Counted from the first letter of the stretch, positions 11,325 to 23,042 are shown. The stretch: 64,000 nt of DNA from Hevea brasiliensis (GCF_030052815.1 NC_079496.1:69119652-69183651); one strand, 5' to 3'. The notes: a model not told the origin generated them from the letters alone. Numbers and translations are program-made.

Positions 11325-12581
11325 ATGTCTAAGCCTCTTCTCTCTGTCTCATTATGTAGACTCTGACTGAAGCACTGCCTTGCTTTGACTGATTCACTAT
11401 GCCTTGGCTGCTTGCTGGACTACCTCTACCCCTGCCTCTACCTCTGCTAGATGGTTGTGAACCTCTGGTGGCAGGATTCTGAACTGACCCTTCTACAGTA
11501 GTAGGAGGTGGCCCAACTCTATGGGCACTAGTGCAGTCGTTAGCAAAGTGTCCTGTGCCTCCGCAATTATAATAGGCTCCTGTGGCCTTGTAGCATACCC
11601 AACATGATTTCTTCCACAAGTTTCACATTGACAGGAAGGGCAAGAACTTCTGATAGTCTGCTGACCAGATGGAGGAGGTCTCTGTCCTGAAAATCTTCCC
11701 CTACCAAACTTTTTACCACCCCTGCTGTGTCCCCCAAAGTTCTTTCTCTTCCTAGTAGGACCACTAGAACTTTGATCTACTGACTTCCCCTTTTTTTTTT
11801 CTTTTTCTGTCTTCTCTGTTTTCTTTTTCTCTCAGGCGGCCTTTGACTCAAATCTTTCTAATTCAAGTGCTTGAGAAATAAGCTCAGAGAAGTTATTATG
11901 TTTGAATCCGACCACTTGTAGTCTAAGACTAGGCTTCAAGCCAGTTTCAAACCTCTTACATCTTTCCCTGTTGGTAGAAAGGAGACTTCCTGCATAGTGG
12001 CTCAGGCGGGAAAACTCCCTTTCATATTCTGCCACTGACCTACTTCCCTGTTTTAGGCTTAAGAACTCCTATAGCTTCTGGTCCACATAGGCATCTAGGA
12101 CATATTTTTGTCTGAACTCCTGAAAAAAGTCATCCCAGGTTAGCACAGGAGGTTCCACCAAAATATGGGGAATGGTTTTCCACCAGTCATATGCATCCTC
12201 CTGTAGTAGTGACACTGAATACTCAAATCTTAGCTCTTATGTGCAATGCAGTTTTTTGAACACCCTATCCATTCTCTCTAACCATTGTTCTGCCTCTAGT
12301 GGATCTACTGTCCCCTTGAACTCAAGAGCCCATATTTAATCGCCTTTGTCGCATCGCCTAGTGAAGGTCAGTTGAACCACTGGTGTCTGCAGTGGGGCTT
12401 GAGTAGGCATGTTACCAGCCATTTGTTGGAACATTGCAGCCATCTGATAAGCAAACTGAGCAGGAAACTGCGGTACTGAGGGGACTGGGGCGGCTAATCC
12501 ACCCACATCGTGAAGGGCTAGGGCTTCCCCTTGTACCTCAACCTTTATTGATTGATCGACTGAACAATCGCTTTCTTCCAT
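11325..12581 (-). pseudogene. Element B gag
   Basis: Gag encodes the virus-like particle core. The likely start is ATG at 12581, giving MEESDCSVDQSIKVEVQ. It is followed by a Gln/Pro-rich region (QMAAMFQQMAGNMPTQAP), the capsid-like domain in several frames (MAEYEREFSRLSHYAGSLL and SLRLQVVGFKHNNFSELI), and a zinc knuckle in which the first Cys is replaced (YYNCGGTGHFANDC). An Arg/Gly/Ser-rich tail (SRGRGRGRGSP) follows. At least three frameshifts or stops interrupt it, including around 12050, 11830 and 11600. An out-of-frame T-rich run lies at 11790-11830. Confidence 0.83.
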
Positions 12582-12750
12582 AGTCAATTTGAGGATATTA
12601 TACCTCCTGAACAAATAACAAAAGGAGATTTCCTCCCGTTAGTGCATATTTATAATGTAATGTACTGTATGTATCAATCCATGACATTGAGCAGTTGTAC
12701 AATGAAGAAAGAATATTCAAATTACAGGTCAAAACAGAATTTAAAAACTA

Positions 12751-12762
12751 GCTCTGATACCA
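12751..12762 (-). promoter_or_regulatory. Primer-binding site of element B (initiator tRNA-Met)
   Basis: The plus strand reads GCTCTGATACCA, so the minus-strand element has TGGTATCAGAGC, the complement of the 3' end of plant initiator tRNA-Met. It lies 8 bp inside the 5' LTR boundary at 12771. Confidence 0.92.
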
Positions 12763-12770
12763 CTAAAACA

Positions 12771-15700
12771 TGTCACACCTTACCCCACCGTAAGGCATAA
12801 CATGATCTCGTAGTATACCTAATGAATTACCAACTTCATCTACTGATAACCCATTAAATACACTACAATGGATTTTAAACCTTTTCTTATTTCTTTTTAC
12901 AGTGGTGAGCACTTTTGACAGGTGTTAAATTTTTTTTTTAACTGAAGTGAAACCAAACAACACATATGAAGTATTAGTAATTTCTATAAAAATTTTGGCA
13001 GAGTGCCATCTGTATTTTGAATAAAACAGTTCTTCAAAAACCTGTAAAAAGTACTTCCAATATATTTGTTTAATCCCAAACTCCACTATGGCTCAACATA
13101 AATCAATTTCCTTAACATTTGTCAAACTCAATTAAATATAAATTTTCAGTAGTTCCAAAAGCTAAGATAAGAAAAATATATTACAACATTTGTACAGGCC
13201 AAAATAATTTATAACTTTAGTTTACAACTGCTCAAGACCAAGTACAATATATACATACAGTGCACATACATTACAACAAAAATTACAAAAATATGGTATA
13301 CTCAATATACCCAGCAGAATCCCAAAATGTAGCACAAGTAGCCTACTCTGCTGCTCTTTCTGTTTGTCTACCTACGACAGCAATGAGAAAGCTATCACTG
13401 AGCCAATGTCTCAGTGGTGCACAACATTAAGAAAATGCAATTTAAAACCATAAACCATAAATCATATAAACTATAGATACTTAAAATCATAGTTAAATTC
13501 AAAAGACAGAGAATGTCATAAAGAATTTAAACTCCACTTCACAATGTCTCAATGAATATCAATAAATCACACACACAGCTTAATCATGAATCCAAAGTCC
13601 AATTCGTCCCAAAAGCCAATGGCTAGTGAGGAATAAGATAGCTAGCTAGCAAATAAATGAGTACTCATCCTATTCATCCTCAACTGGCACACACCTCAAC
13701 ACTTCAGCCATAGAGGGAATTCAAAGCCAATTCGTCCCACTAAACAAGCTAGCGAGGAATTCAATCAAATATACATGATAGTTGTGGTTTCAAACTATTT
13801 GCAATATTTTTCAATCAATAAGTATCCATCAAATATCATTCGAACAAAATTTTTACAATTTAAGCAATAACATACAAATTGTCATAATTTATTTTTAGTG
13901 AAAATTCAAAAGAAATAACTGTTGTGCACAAACCTCTGATAAATGCCTCTTGGCCTTGGCTTAGTGGTTCCTTCTCCTTCTCTGAGTCTTTGCTAACTGA
14001 AACACACAATTTGAAGTGTTTCAGAACTCTTTTAAATTGTTTCTAATAATAAAGTTCAATAATTAAATTTATTTAATACTATTACTTTCCTTAGTCAACC
14101 TATAGTGTTGAACTTTGACGCACTCTAGGGGTATTAATTTTAATGTTACCAATATGTTACATTTCATAGTCCTTTAGTGTTGGTATATGTTACCAATTTC
14201 ATTTTCAAGTGAATTGCATTTTATTGCAATTTATCAGATTTTAGTATGCTATGTTGACCTAGCTGAATGACCTAGTTCCCTCGATTTTCGGGTTCTGGTC
14301 CGAATTACAAACTTGTAGGTCTATGTCTTAGTGAACTCTTGCCACAAATTTTAGGTCATTTGGTGCTTACTAGACTAAGTTATGGTCATTTTACTATTGC
14401 TGGACAGATTGCACTAAAATGGTAAACTTAGGTCATTTTTAGGTCATTTCCGATTCTAGCAGTTTTTATACCCGAACTTGTGCAAGCATTTTGACTTGCT
14501 TATGGTCATTTCTGGGTTTTGGTGTCTTCATAAGAGTTGTAGTTCTATGTCTAAGCTTTTCATGGTATAAAGTTCAGGTCATTTGGACCTGTTTTGAGTG
14601 AGTTATGGCCAAAATACTTACTGCTATTCAAATGGTCAATTTTCAGGTTTGCAAAGTCACTAATCCAGATTTGGTCAATTTCCATGTCACTTTTTGGATA
14701 GAATTTAGGTAGGCTTTCGTCTTGAAAGTTGGCACATTTTGTGCCTAGTTTCACCTCCAATTGGCCTCATACTAATTGGAGTTGCACTTATATCCTAAAA
14801 CATATACTGCCCTTAACATATTTTAAAAGCATCAATCCAAATACACATTCAACCAATTATATCTTCTCTTCCCACACAATTCTGCACTTGTATCATACCA
14901 TACCCATTCATTAGTTTGCATTATAGCAACTTTGGGCAGAATACAATGAGTTTACATACACCAAATATAACTCCTAATTTATAATATCCAATTCTAAATA
15001 ATTTTCCACATAATACTCCTAACCAATACATAAAATTTCCACTACCAAATTACATACATTATCACTACTATTTCATATACATAAGCTGCCACTTTTTGTA
15101 CCATAATTCAACAACTTTTCATGAATTTAAACACTACCAATCTTCACCATGAGGCTACCAAAGTAATACACACACATCAAGCTTTCCATTTTAACTTTTC
15201 AAACTTACAAATCAAACTTTATACATGGTAAATCACTCCTATACATATAAACACTTAAATCAACACCTCAAACTACCATTTACATGTAAAAACAAGCTAA
15301 ACATGATGAACTTCCACGGCTACCGAAATGGAGCATCACCCTAACTGATCAAACCTCAACTTTTCTTCCATAAATCAACTCACCACAACCTTAGTTACAA
15401 TTTTAATCAAACAAGTAATGAAAACAACCACTTACCTCTTTTGAAGCTCCACCAAAACTTCACTAAAACCTCTTAAAATTGCTATCAACTTCTTCCTTAC
15501 AAAGTGAGAATTAACTTTAATGAAGACCATTTATGCAAATCATGGCTCGAAGAAGGAGATGGGAGCTTGGACATGGGGCGGCCATGGAAGAGTTTCTTCA
15601 AGCTTGGTTCGGCTGGTTTTAAAGTGAGGTTAAAAATGAGTTTCTGATGTCCCAAGTGCCTTTTATATGTCCATAGATTGAGGTTAGTGGAGCACTAATG

Positions 15701-16297
15701 TAAAATAATATTAGTTTAATCTAACTTTTAATTATTCTAAATCTTACCCATAATTTTCCTTATTTATACATTTCATTTTGAATTTCATTTTTCATGGGGT
15801 TTTCCTTATTTAATGTCACTTTATTTTCATAGACATTTAGGTCAAAAGCCAACTCTAGGTGTCAATTGACCACAATGCCCCTATTCGGGTTGTATTCCCG
15901 ATTTTTTGGTAACACCGATTTTTGTCGGTTTCTCGTTTTTCTTTGTACTAATTAATTAATTTTTCTTTGACATTTCCAATGTCATTTATACGTCAATAGC
16001 TATTTATTTAAGTCTTAAAAATATTTTTCAAGGTTTCTCAAGGTCCAGGGCTAGTCAACAATCCATGCCGCAACTTCCCAGCACGGTCACCCATCGCTAT
16101 GATTATTGGCTCGTTTAACTTAGTTACATTTCATTACTCTTATTTTCCTTTGTTTTTTCTTGTATTTTCCTCTATTGCATTTCATTATTTTATATCTCCT
16201 CACTAATATTTAAGTATAATTCCAGGCATCCTAGTTATCTGGACAGACATTGGTCACCATAACAGTAGAACGCACTACCGAATATAGGGGTTTTACA
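12771..16297 (-). repeat. Element B 5' LTR (3527 bp)
   Basis: Partner of 1175-4704, with the same order of words throughout. In the first 110 bp of the two LTRs I count about seven differences. The terminal sequence has decayed from GGTGTTACA to GTTTTACA. It carries the 5S-like block at 16065-16120. Confidence 0.92.
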
Positions 16298-16302
16298 GTA
16301 CT

Positions 16303-16688
16303 AGCAATGGATGTAACAAACCAGCTGGCACTTGATGTTCTGCCTTCACTTGCTGACAAGTTAGGCATTTGGAGACAAAATCAGCTACGTCCCTTTTCAT
16401 ACCCATCCACCAGTAATGCTCTTTTAGCCCTCTGTACATTTTAGTACCACCAGGGTGCATGGCAAAAGGACACTCATGTGCTTCCTTCATAATGATCTGT
16501 CTCAATTCCACATCATTAGGAATGCACATTCTACCCTGATGTAGCAATAAATCATCATCTCTCATTGAGAATTTAGGTTTCTTGCCCTGCTGGACTTCTT
16601 TCAGTAGCTTCTGATATTTTTCATCATTCTGAGCAGCTATTCTGATCTGATCAATCAACACTGGCTGTACATGCCATGCAACTACTAT
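16303..16688 (-). pseudogene. Element A integrase zinc-binding domain
   Basis: The frame 16293-16661 covers LIDQIRIAAQNDEKYQKLL, then the HHCC domain (HPGGTKMYRGLKEHYWWMGM, KCLTCQQVKAEHQ). After QVPAGLLHP it meets the insertion point of element B. The protein resumes on the other side of B at 1174. A stop at the end of the RNase H connector (DDEG followed by TAA near 16689) separates it from the upstream frame. Confidence 0.87.
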
Positions 16689-17282
16689 TTATCCCTCATC
16701 ATCAATCTCCAAACTGGCATGTTGTTCTTTCAACTCATGTACCATGGACAAAGGAGAAACTCTGAGACTTGCCATAGTCTTGCGACTTAAGGCGTTAGCC
16801 ACCACATTTGCTTTCCCTAGCTGATAGTCTATTAAGCAATCATAGTCTTTAATCAGTTCTAACCATCTCCTCTGCCTCAAATTCATTTCCTTCTGGGTGC
16901 CCAAGTACTTGAAGCTTTTGTGTTCTGTGTAGATATAACACTTCTCCCTATATAAGTAATGTCTCCAGATCTTAAGAGCAAAAACAATAGCTGCTAGCTC
17001 TAAGTCATGTGTCAGATAGTTCCTCTCATGTGGTTTCAGCTGGCGTGATGCATATGCAATGACATTCCAATCTTGCATCAGTTCACAGCCTAACCCATTG
17101 TGAGAAGCATCACTATAAACTATGTATTCTTTACCCGTGGTAGGTAAAGTAAGGACTGGAGCTTCAGTCAAACACCTCTTCAACTCATCAAAACTTTGCT
17201 GGCATTTATCTGTCCACTGAAATTTCCCATTTTTTTGAAGCAGCTTGGTCAGTGGAGAAGACAATATAGAAAATCCTTTCAC
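16689..17282 (-). pseudogene. Element A RNase H
   Basis: A 197-codon open frame with [52 protein letters not shown] (Asp to Glu at the third acidic site), then [20 protein letters not shown] and [12 protein letters not shown], where ADALSRK is usual (the last RNase H Asp is replaced by Asn). Two catalytic positions are therefore altered. It keeps the GTQKEMN segment that is interrupted by stops in B and D. Confidence 0.87.
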
Positions 17283-17533
17283 AAATTGGCGGTAGTATCC
17301 AGCTAAACCTAGAAAACTATGAATTTCTATGATATTCTTGGGTGGCTTCTAATTAAGGATAGCTTTTACCTTACTGGAATCTACCTTGATCCCTTCAGCT
17401 GACACAACATGTCCCAAGAAAGAGATTTCTTTCAGCCAAAATTCACATTTCAACAATTTGGCGTATAGCTATTTCTCCCTTAAGGTCTGTAGTATAATTC
17501 GCAGATGTCTATCATGCTCCTTTGCATTCCTCG
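17283..17533 (-). pseudogene. Element A reverse transcriptase C-terminal part
   Basis: The remaining thumb/connection segment of the RT downstream of the YxDD box. In broken frames it shows the region that in element B reads [22 protein letters not shown] and GLAGNYR. A stop replaces a Trp near 17349. It was separated from the rest of the RT (18562-19073) by the tandem Cassandra insertion. Confidence 0.75.
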
Positions 17534-17538
17534 AATAT

Positions 17539-17826
17539 TATAATGATCAAAGGTCCCTTAGGCAAATCCCACATTGGCAAAGCACAGAGATGGTCCTGGA
17601 TTCAAAAAGTAATGATATATAAGATGGGGGAACTAATCACTAGAGGCGCCTTTTTGTGGAATGGACTGGAGAGTTAGAAGAACTTCACGGTTAAGCGTGG
17701 TCGCTTGAGAGAAATCCTAGGATGGGTGACCTCCTGGGAAGTTCTCCATTCTACCAATAGGACAAAACTGTGAGGCTTATGGCCAAAGCGGACAATTCTT
17801 CTAGTGGTTAGAGCCCGATCGTTACA
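17539..17826 (+). repeat. Cassandra LTR 1
   Basis: About 288 bp from TATAATGATC to GTTACA. It contains TCCCACATTGGC near its start, the 5S-like core at 17677-17747, and CCAAAGCGGACAAT near its end. It is followed by the primer-binding site. Confidence 0.85.
17677..17747 (+). promoter_or_regulatory. 5S-rRNA-like pol III core, Cassandra copy 1
   Basis: AGAACTTCACGGTTAAGCGT matches the A-box side of plant 5S rRNA with few changes. GATGGGTGACCTCCTGGGAA (17721-17740) matches the intermediate element and C box. In 5S genes these bind TFIIIA/TFIIIC and drive RNA polymerase III; activity here is inferred from Cassandra biology. Copies 2 and 3 are at 18041-18110 and 18407-18476. Confidence 0.88.
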
Positions 17827-17828
17827 AT

Positions 17829-17840
17829 TGGTATCAGAGC
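17829..17840 (+). promoter_or_regulatory. Cassandra primer-binding site 1
   Basis: TGGTATCAGAGC two bases after the LTR end, complementary to initiator tRNA-Met. The second copy is at 18192-18203. Confidence 0.9.
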
Positions 17841-17910
17841 CGCTCGCGTGTCCTTTTGGGTGATGGTGGGGCAAACCTCAGTGAGGACGCTGAGTCCCAA
17901 AAGGGGGGGA

Positions 17911-18189
17911 GAAAAGTCCCTTAGGCAAATCCCACATCGGCAAAGCACGGAGATGGTCTTGGGTTTAAAAAGTAATGATATATAAGATGGGGGAACTAAT
18001 CACTAGAGGCGCCTTTTGGTGGAAAGGCCTGGAGAGTTGGAAGAACTCCAGGGTTAATCGTGCTCGCTTGAGAGAAATCCTAGGATGGGTGACCTCCTGG
18101 GAAGTTCTCTATTCCACCTATGGGATAAAACAGTGAGGCTTATGGCCAAAGCGGACAATTCCTCTAGTGGTTGGACCCTGATCATTACA
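17911..18189 (+). repeat. Cassandra LTR 2 (shared middle LTR)
   Basis: Starts around GAAAAGTCCCTTAGG directly after a purine-rich AAAAGGGGGGGAG tract and ends ATTACA. It serves both as the 3' LTR of the first unit and the 5' LTR of the second. The 5S-like core is at 18041-18110. Confidence 0.83.
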
Positions 18190-18276
18190 ATTGGTATCAG
18201 AGCCGCTCGCGTGTCCTCTTGGGCGATGGTGGGGCAAACCTCAGCGAGGACGTTGAGTCCCGAAAGGGGGTGAGGG

Positions 18277-18556
18277 AGAAAGGTCCCTTAGGCAAATCCC
18301 ACATCGACAAAGCACGGAGATGGTCTTGGGTTCAAAAGGTAATGATATATAAGATGGGAGAACTAATCACTAGAGGCACCTTTTGATGGAATGGCCAAGA
18401 GATTTGGAAGAACTCGAAGGTTAAACGTGCTTGCTTGAGAGAAATCCTAGGATGGGTGACCTCCTGGGAAGTTCTCCATTCCACCTATGGGACAAAATCG
18501 TGAGGCTTATGGCCAAAGCGGACAATTCCTCTAGTGGTTGGAGCCCGACTGTTACA
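18277..18556 (+). repeat. Cassandra LTR 3
   Basis: Starts around GAAAGGTCCCTTAGG after a purine-rich GAAAGGGGGTGAGGG tract and ends GTTACA at the TSD. The 5S-like core is at 18407-18476, with TTAAACGTGC in place of TTAAGCGTGC. Confidence 0.85.
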
Positions 18557-18561
18557 AATAT

Positions 18562-19073
18562 ATCAAAATATCATCAATAAACACCACTATAAATTGGTCG
18601 AGGTATGGTTTGAAGATAGTACTCATCAGATCCATAAAAGCAGCTGGAGCATTAGTTAACCCGAATGGCATTACCAGAAACTCATAGTGGCCATATCGTG
18701 TTTTGAAAGCAGTTTTTGGAATACTCTGCTCTTGCACTTTCAACTGATAATAACCAGATCGCAAATCAATTTTGGAGAACACAGCTGCACCTTTCAACTG
18801 ATCAAACAGATCATCAATGCAAGGCAACGGATATCTGTTCTTTATTGTCACTTTATTCAACTGCCGGTAGTCAATATATAAGTAGAGAGTGCCATCTTTC
18901 TTCTTAACAAACAATACTGGTGCTCCCCAAGGTGACACACTAGGGCGGATGAAGCCCTTTTCAAGTAGTTCTTGCAATTGTACCTTCAACTCCTTCAATT
19001 CTGCTGGTGCCATTCTATATGGTGTTATGGAGATTGGATCCACACCAGGCATAACATTAATCTCAAACTGCAC
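18562..19073 (-). pseudogene. Element A reverse transcriptase N-terminal and catalytic part
   Basis: An open frame of about 170 codons. It begins in the PR-RT linker ([20 protein letters not shown]), then [51 protein letters not shown] (catalytic Asp), [16 protein letters not shown] and FIDDILIYL (catalytic Asp pair). It ends where the Cassandra insertion begins at 18561. This is the best-preserved enzyme segment of element A: both RT active-site regions look intact. Confidence 0.9.
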
Positions 19074-19610
19074 TTATCTTTCTGGAGATAATCCTGACAA
19101 TTCATTAAGAAACACATATGGAAAGTCATATATTGCAGGGATGTCCCTTAATGCTGGGCTCCCCACTTGGGTGTCTACCACATGTGCCAAGTATGCTTCA
19201 CACCCCTTTCTAATCATTTTTCTGGCTAGTGCAGCCGAAATGATGTTTGATGGCAATAACTGCCTCTCCCCTTGTATTACTACATCATTATACTGAGGGA
19301 GAACAAAAGTGAATGTCTTCAGTCTACAGTCAATCATGGCGTGATGCCTGGCTAACCAATTCATGCCCAAGATGATATCATAATCTCTGAAGGGCATTTC
19401 AATGAGATTAGACAGAAAAGTATGTCCTTGGATCACCAAAGGACAATCCCTATACATTCTATTAACCCTGACCTCTTGTCCTAGCAGACTTGTTACTAGC
19501 ACCTTAAAGTCCATTTTCACACACGAAACAGCAATGCAATCAATGATGCTAGCACTCACATAGGAGTGGGTAGAACCCGGATCAAATAATACCAACACAT
19601 CTTGATTAAA
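19074..19610 (-). pseudogene. Element A retroviral-type aspartic protease
   Basis: The frame 19074-19598 starts at MLVLFDPGSTHSYVSASI, where DPGSTHS is the aspartic protease active-site triad with Pro in place of the commoner Ser or Thr (DPGATHS is frequent in this clade). ILGMNWLARHHAMIDC follows, then a linker to the RT. The protease would cut the Gag-Pol polyprotein. A stop at the protease/RT junction (just after LSPER) breaks continuity with the RT frame. Element B lacks the first half of this domain. Confidence 0.88.
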
Positions 19611-19624
19611 AGTTGAGAAGGTAC

Positions 19625-20895
19625 CAGAACAATATCAGATGACTCAGCCTCTTCCTTCTGTCTCATTGCGTAGACTCTGACTGAAGCACTACCTTGCTTT
19701 GACTGATTCACTGTGCCTTGGCTGCCTGCTGGACTACCTCTACCCCTGCCTCTACCTCTGCTAAGTGGTTGTGAACCTCTAGTGGCAGGATTATGAACTG
19801 ACCCTTCTGCAGTAGTAGGAGGTGGCCCAATTCTACGGGAACTGGTGTAGTCTTTAGTAAAGTGTCCTGTGCTTTCGCAGTTATAACAGGCTCCTGCGGC
19901 CTTATAAGATACCCCACCATGATGTCTATCATAAGTTTCACATTAACAGGGAGGGTAGGAACTTGTGGTAGTCTAATGACCAGATGGAGGAGGTCTCTGT
20001 CCTGAAAATCTTCCTCTACCAGAGTTTTTACCACCCCTACTTTGTCCCCTAAAGTTCTTTCTCTTCTCAGTAGGACCACTGGAACTCTAATCTACTGACT
20101 TCCTCTCCTTCTCTTTTTCTATCTTCTCTGATTTCTTTTTCTCTGCGGCCACTTCTGACTCAATTCTTTCTAATTCAAGTGCTTAAGAAATGAGCTCAGA
20201 TAAGTTATTATGTTTGAATCCGACCACTTATAGTCTGAGACTAGGCTTCAAACCGGTTTTAAACCTCTTACATCTTTCCCTGCTAGTAGAAAGGAGACTT
20301 CCTACATAGTGGCTCAGGTGGGAAAACTCCCTTTCATATTCTGCCACTGATCTACTTCCCTGTTTAGACTTAAGAACTCCTGTAACTTCTGGTCCACATA
20401 GGCATCTGGGACATATTTTTGTCTGAACTCTTGAAGAAAGTCATCCCAGGTTAACATTGGAGGTTCCACCAAACTATGAAGAATGGTTTTCGACCAGTCA
20501 TATGCATCCCCCTGTAGTAGTGACACTGAATACTCAAATCTGAGCTCCTCTGTACAGTGTAGTTTCTTGAACACCCTATCCATTCTCTCCAACCATTGTT
20601 CTGCCTCTAGTGGATCTACTGTCCCCTTGAACTCAGTAGCCCCATATTTAATCAGCTTGTCATACTGCCTAGCTGAAGGCTGTGGTTGTACCACTAGGGT
20701 CTATAGTGGGGCTTGAGTAGGCATGTTACCAGCCATCTGTTGGAATATTGCAGCCATCTACTGAGCAAACTGAGTAGGAAACTGCGGTACTGAGGGGGCT
20801 GGTGTGGCTGACCCACTTACATTATGAAGGGCTGGGGCTTCCACTTGTACCTCAGCCTCTATTGATTAATCGACTGAACGATCCCCTCCTTCCAT
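19625..20895 (-). pseudogene. Element A gag
   Basis: The start is placed at ATG 20895 (MEGGDRSVDQSIEAEVQ), parallel to 12581 in element B. After a Gln/Pro-rich leader with two stops, the frame 20314-20694 gives the retrotransposon gag domain: KYGATEFKGTVDPLEAEQWL, ERMDRVFKKLHCTEELR, SLLQGDAYDW, TWDDFLQEFRQKYVPDAY. Further downstream, in broken frames, come CKRF-TGLKPSLRL and a zinc knuckle (CYNCESTGHFTKDY, last Cys to Tyr) near 19853-19895. An RGRGRGRGSP tail follows. It is not translatable as one protein. Confidence 0.85.
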
Positions 20896-21064
20896 AGTCA
20901 ATTAGAGGATATTAAACCTCCTGAACAAATAACACAAAGAGATTTTCTCCCATTAGTGTATATTTATAATGTAATGTACTATATGTATCAAACTATGACA
21001 TTGAGCAGTTGTACTATGAAGAAAGAATATTCAAATTACAAGTCAAAATAGAATTTAAAAACTA

Positions 21065-21076
21065 GCTTCGATACCA
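21065..21076 (-). promoter_or_regulatory. Primer-binding site of element A (decayed)
   Basis: GCTTCGATACCA on the plus strand, against GCTCTGATACCA in element B, 8 bp from the LTR boundary. Two bases differ from the initiator tRNA-Met complement. Confidence 0.8.
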
Positions 21077-21084
21077 CTAAAACA

Positions 21085-23042
21085 TGTCACACCTTACCCC
21101 CTCCGTAAGGCATAACATGATCCCATAGTATACCTAATGAATTACCAAAACTTCGTCTACTGATAACCCATTAGATACACTACAAGGGATCTTAAACCTT
21201 TTCTTATTTCTTTTTACAGTGCTGAGCACTTTTGACAGGTGTTAATTTTTTTTATTTTTTTACTGAAGTGAAATCAAATAACAAATCTGGAGTATCAATA
21301 ATTTCTGTAAAAATTTTGGCAGAGTGCCGTCTGTATTTTGACAAAACAGTTCTTCAAAAACCTGTAAAAAGCACTTCCAATATATTTGTTCAATCCCAAA
21401 CTCCAATATGGCTCAACACAATTCAATTTTCTCAACATTTGTCAAACTCAATTCAACATCAATTTTCAATATTTCCAAAGATAGACTACAAAATGACTGA
21501 GTAATTCAAAAGCTGAGATAAGAGAAATATATTACAACTTTAGTTTACAACTGCTCAAGACCAAGTACAATATATACATACAGTGCACATACATTACAAC
21601 AAAAATTACAAGAAGGTGGTATACACAATATACCTGACAGAATCCCAAAAGTGTTGCACAAGCAACCTACTCTGCTGCTCTGTTTGTTTGTCTACCTGCG
21701 ACAATAATGAAAAAGCTATCGCTGAGCTAATGTTTCAGTGGTACACAACATTAAGAAAATTAAATTTAAAACCATGAAACATAAATCATATAAACTGTGG
21801 ATACTTAAAATCATAGTTAAATTCAAAAGGCAGAGAATTTCATAAAGAATTAAACTCCATTTCACAATGTTTCAATGAATATCAATAAATCATACACACA
21901 GCTTAATCATGATTCCATAGTCCAATTCATCCCAAAAGCTGATGGCTAGTAAGGAATAACATAGCTAGCTAGCAATTATATGAGTACTCATCCTATTTGT
22001 CCTCAACTGCCACACACCTCAACACTTCAGCCAGAGAGGAAATTCAAAGCCAATTCGTCCCACTAGACAAGCTAGAAAGGAATTCAATCAAATATACATG
22101 ATAGCTATGGTTTCAAACCATTTATAATATTTTTCAAGCAATAAGTATCCATCAAATTCCATTCAAACAATTTTTCCACAATTTAAGCAATTACATACAA
22201 ATTATTATAATTTATTTCAATTGAAAATTCAAAAGAAATAACTGTTGTGCACAAACCTCTGATGAGTAGCCTCTTGGCCTTGACTTAGTGTTTCTTTCCC
22301 CTTCCCTGAGTCTTTGCTAACTGAAACACACAATTTAAAGTGTTTCAGTACTCAGTTAAATTGTCTCTAACAATAAGGTTCAACAATTAAATTTATTTAA
22401 TACTATTGCTTTCATTAATCAACCTATAATGTTGACCTTTAATGCACTTTAGGGGAATAAATTTTAATGTTACCAATATGTCACATTTTAAAGTCCTTTA
22501 GTGTTAGTATATGTTACCAATTTCATTTTCAAGTGTATTGCATTTTATTGCAATTTATTGGATTTTGGTATGCTATTTTGACCTAGTCGGATAATTTATT
22601 TCCCTCAGTTTTTGGATTCTAGTTCAAATTACAAACTTGTAGGTCTATGTCTTAGTGAACTTTTGCCACAAATTTTAGGTCATTTGGAGTTTACTAGACC
22701 AAGTTATAGTCATTTTACTATTACTGGACAGATTGCACTAAAATGGCAAACTTAGGTCATTTTTAGGTCATTTCCGATTCTGGCAATTTTTATACCCGAA
22801 CTTGTGCAAGCATTTTGACTTGCTTATGGTCATTTTTGGGTTTTGTTATCTCTACAAAAGATGTAACCCTATGTCTAGGCTTTCCAACCATATAAATTTC
22901 AGGTCATTTGGACTTGTTTTGAGTGAGTTATGGCCAAAATACTGACTGCTATTCAAATGGTTAGTTTTCAGGTTTGCAATGTCACCAATCCGGATTTAGT
23001 CAATTTTCATGTCACTTTCTGGATAGAATTTAGGTAAACTTT
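21085..23042 (-). repeat. Element A 5' LTR, downstream portion
   Basis: Starts TGTCACACC (sense-strand LTR end) and runs to the insertion point of element C. It resumes at 28353. The two pieces together are about 3.57 kb, close to the 3.53-kb LTRs of B, with which they share the word order. Confidence 0.9.

Larger units (their letters stand above)
1175..16297 (-). mobile_element. Element B: full-length Tekay-like gypsy element, TSD GTACT
   Basis: A 15.1-kb insertion bounded by two LTRs of 3530 bp (1175-4704) and 3527 bp (12771-16297). TSD GTACT is at 1170-1174 and 16298-16302. Removing B rejoins the element A integrase exactly. Internal order on the minus strand is primer-binding site, gag, protease remnant, RT, RNase H, integrase, chromodomain and polypurine tract. 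A solo LTR (7537-11005) is inserted between protease and RT. The part of the protease holding the catalytic Asp is deleted near 11315. Sampled LTR segments differ by a few percent, so the insertion is not recent. Confidence 0.93.
17539..18556 (+). mobile_element. Tandem Cassandra-type TRIM (three LTRs, two internal regions), TSD AATAT
   Basis: A 1018-bp non-coding insertion in the element A RT. AATAT at 17534-17538 and 18557-18561 is the TSD; intact element B has a single copy at the equivalent site. Three LTR copies end at 17826, 18189 and 18556 with GTTACA or ATTACA. The first two are followed by TTGGTATCAGAGCC, an initiator tRNA-Met primer-binding site. Periods are 363 and 367 bp. Each LTR contains a 5S-rRNA-like core including GGATGGGTGACCTCCTGGGA. 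Cassandra TRIMs are known to carry 5S-derived LTRs; they have no proteins and must borrow enzymes. The first two bases of LTR1 (TA) seem decayed from TG. Confidence 0.92.

Noticed and set aside
12751..12762. tRNA genes suggested by GGTATCAGAGC-type words
   Set aside because: These 12-base matches all sit next to LTR ends; they are primer-binding sites. No cloverleaf surrounds them.
17677..17747. A functional 5S rRNA gene
   Set aside because: Only the inner promoter part of 5S is matched, with indels, inside a TRIM LTR; the ends of 5S rRNA are missing.
18085..18386. Short ORFs across the Cassandra copies
   Set aside because: They are read through LTR and primer-binding site, differ between the three copies and match no protein.
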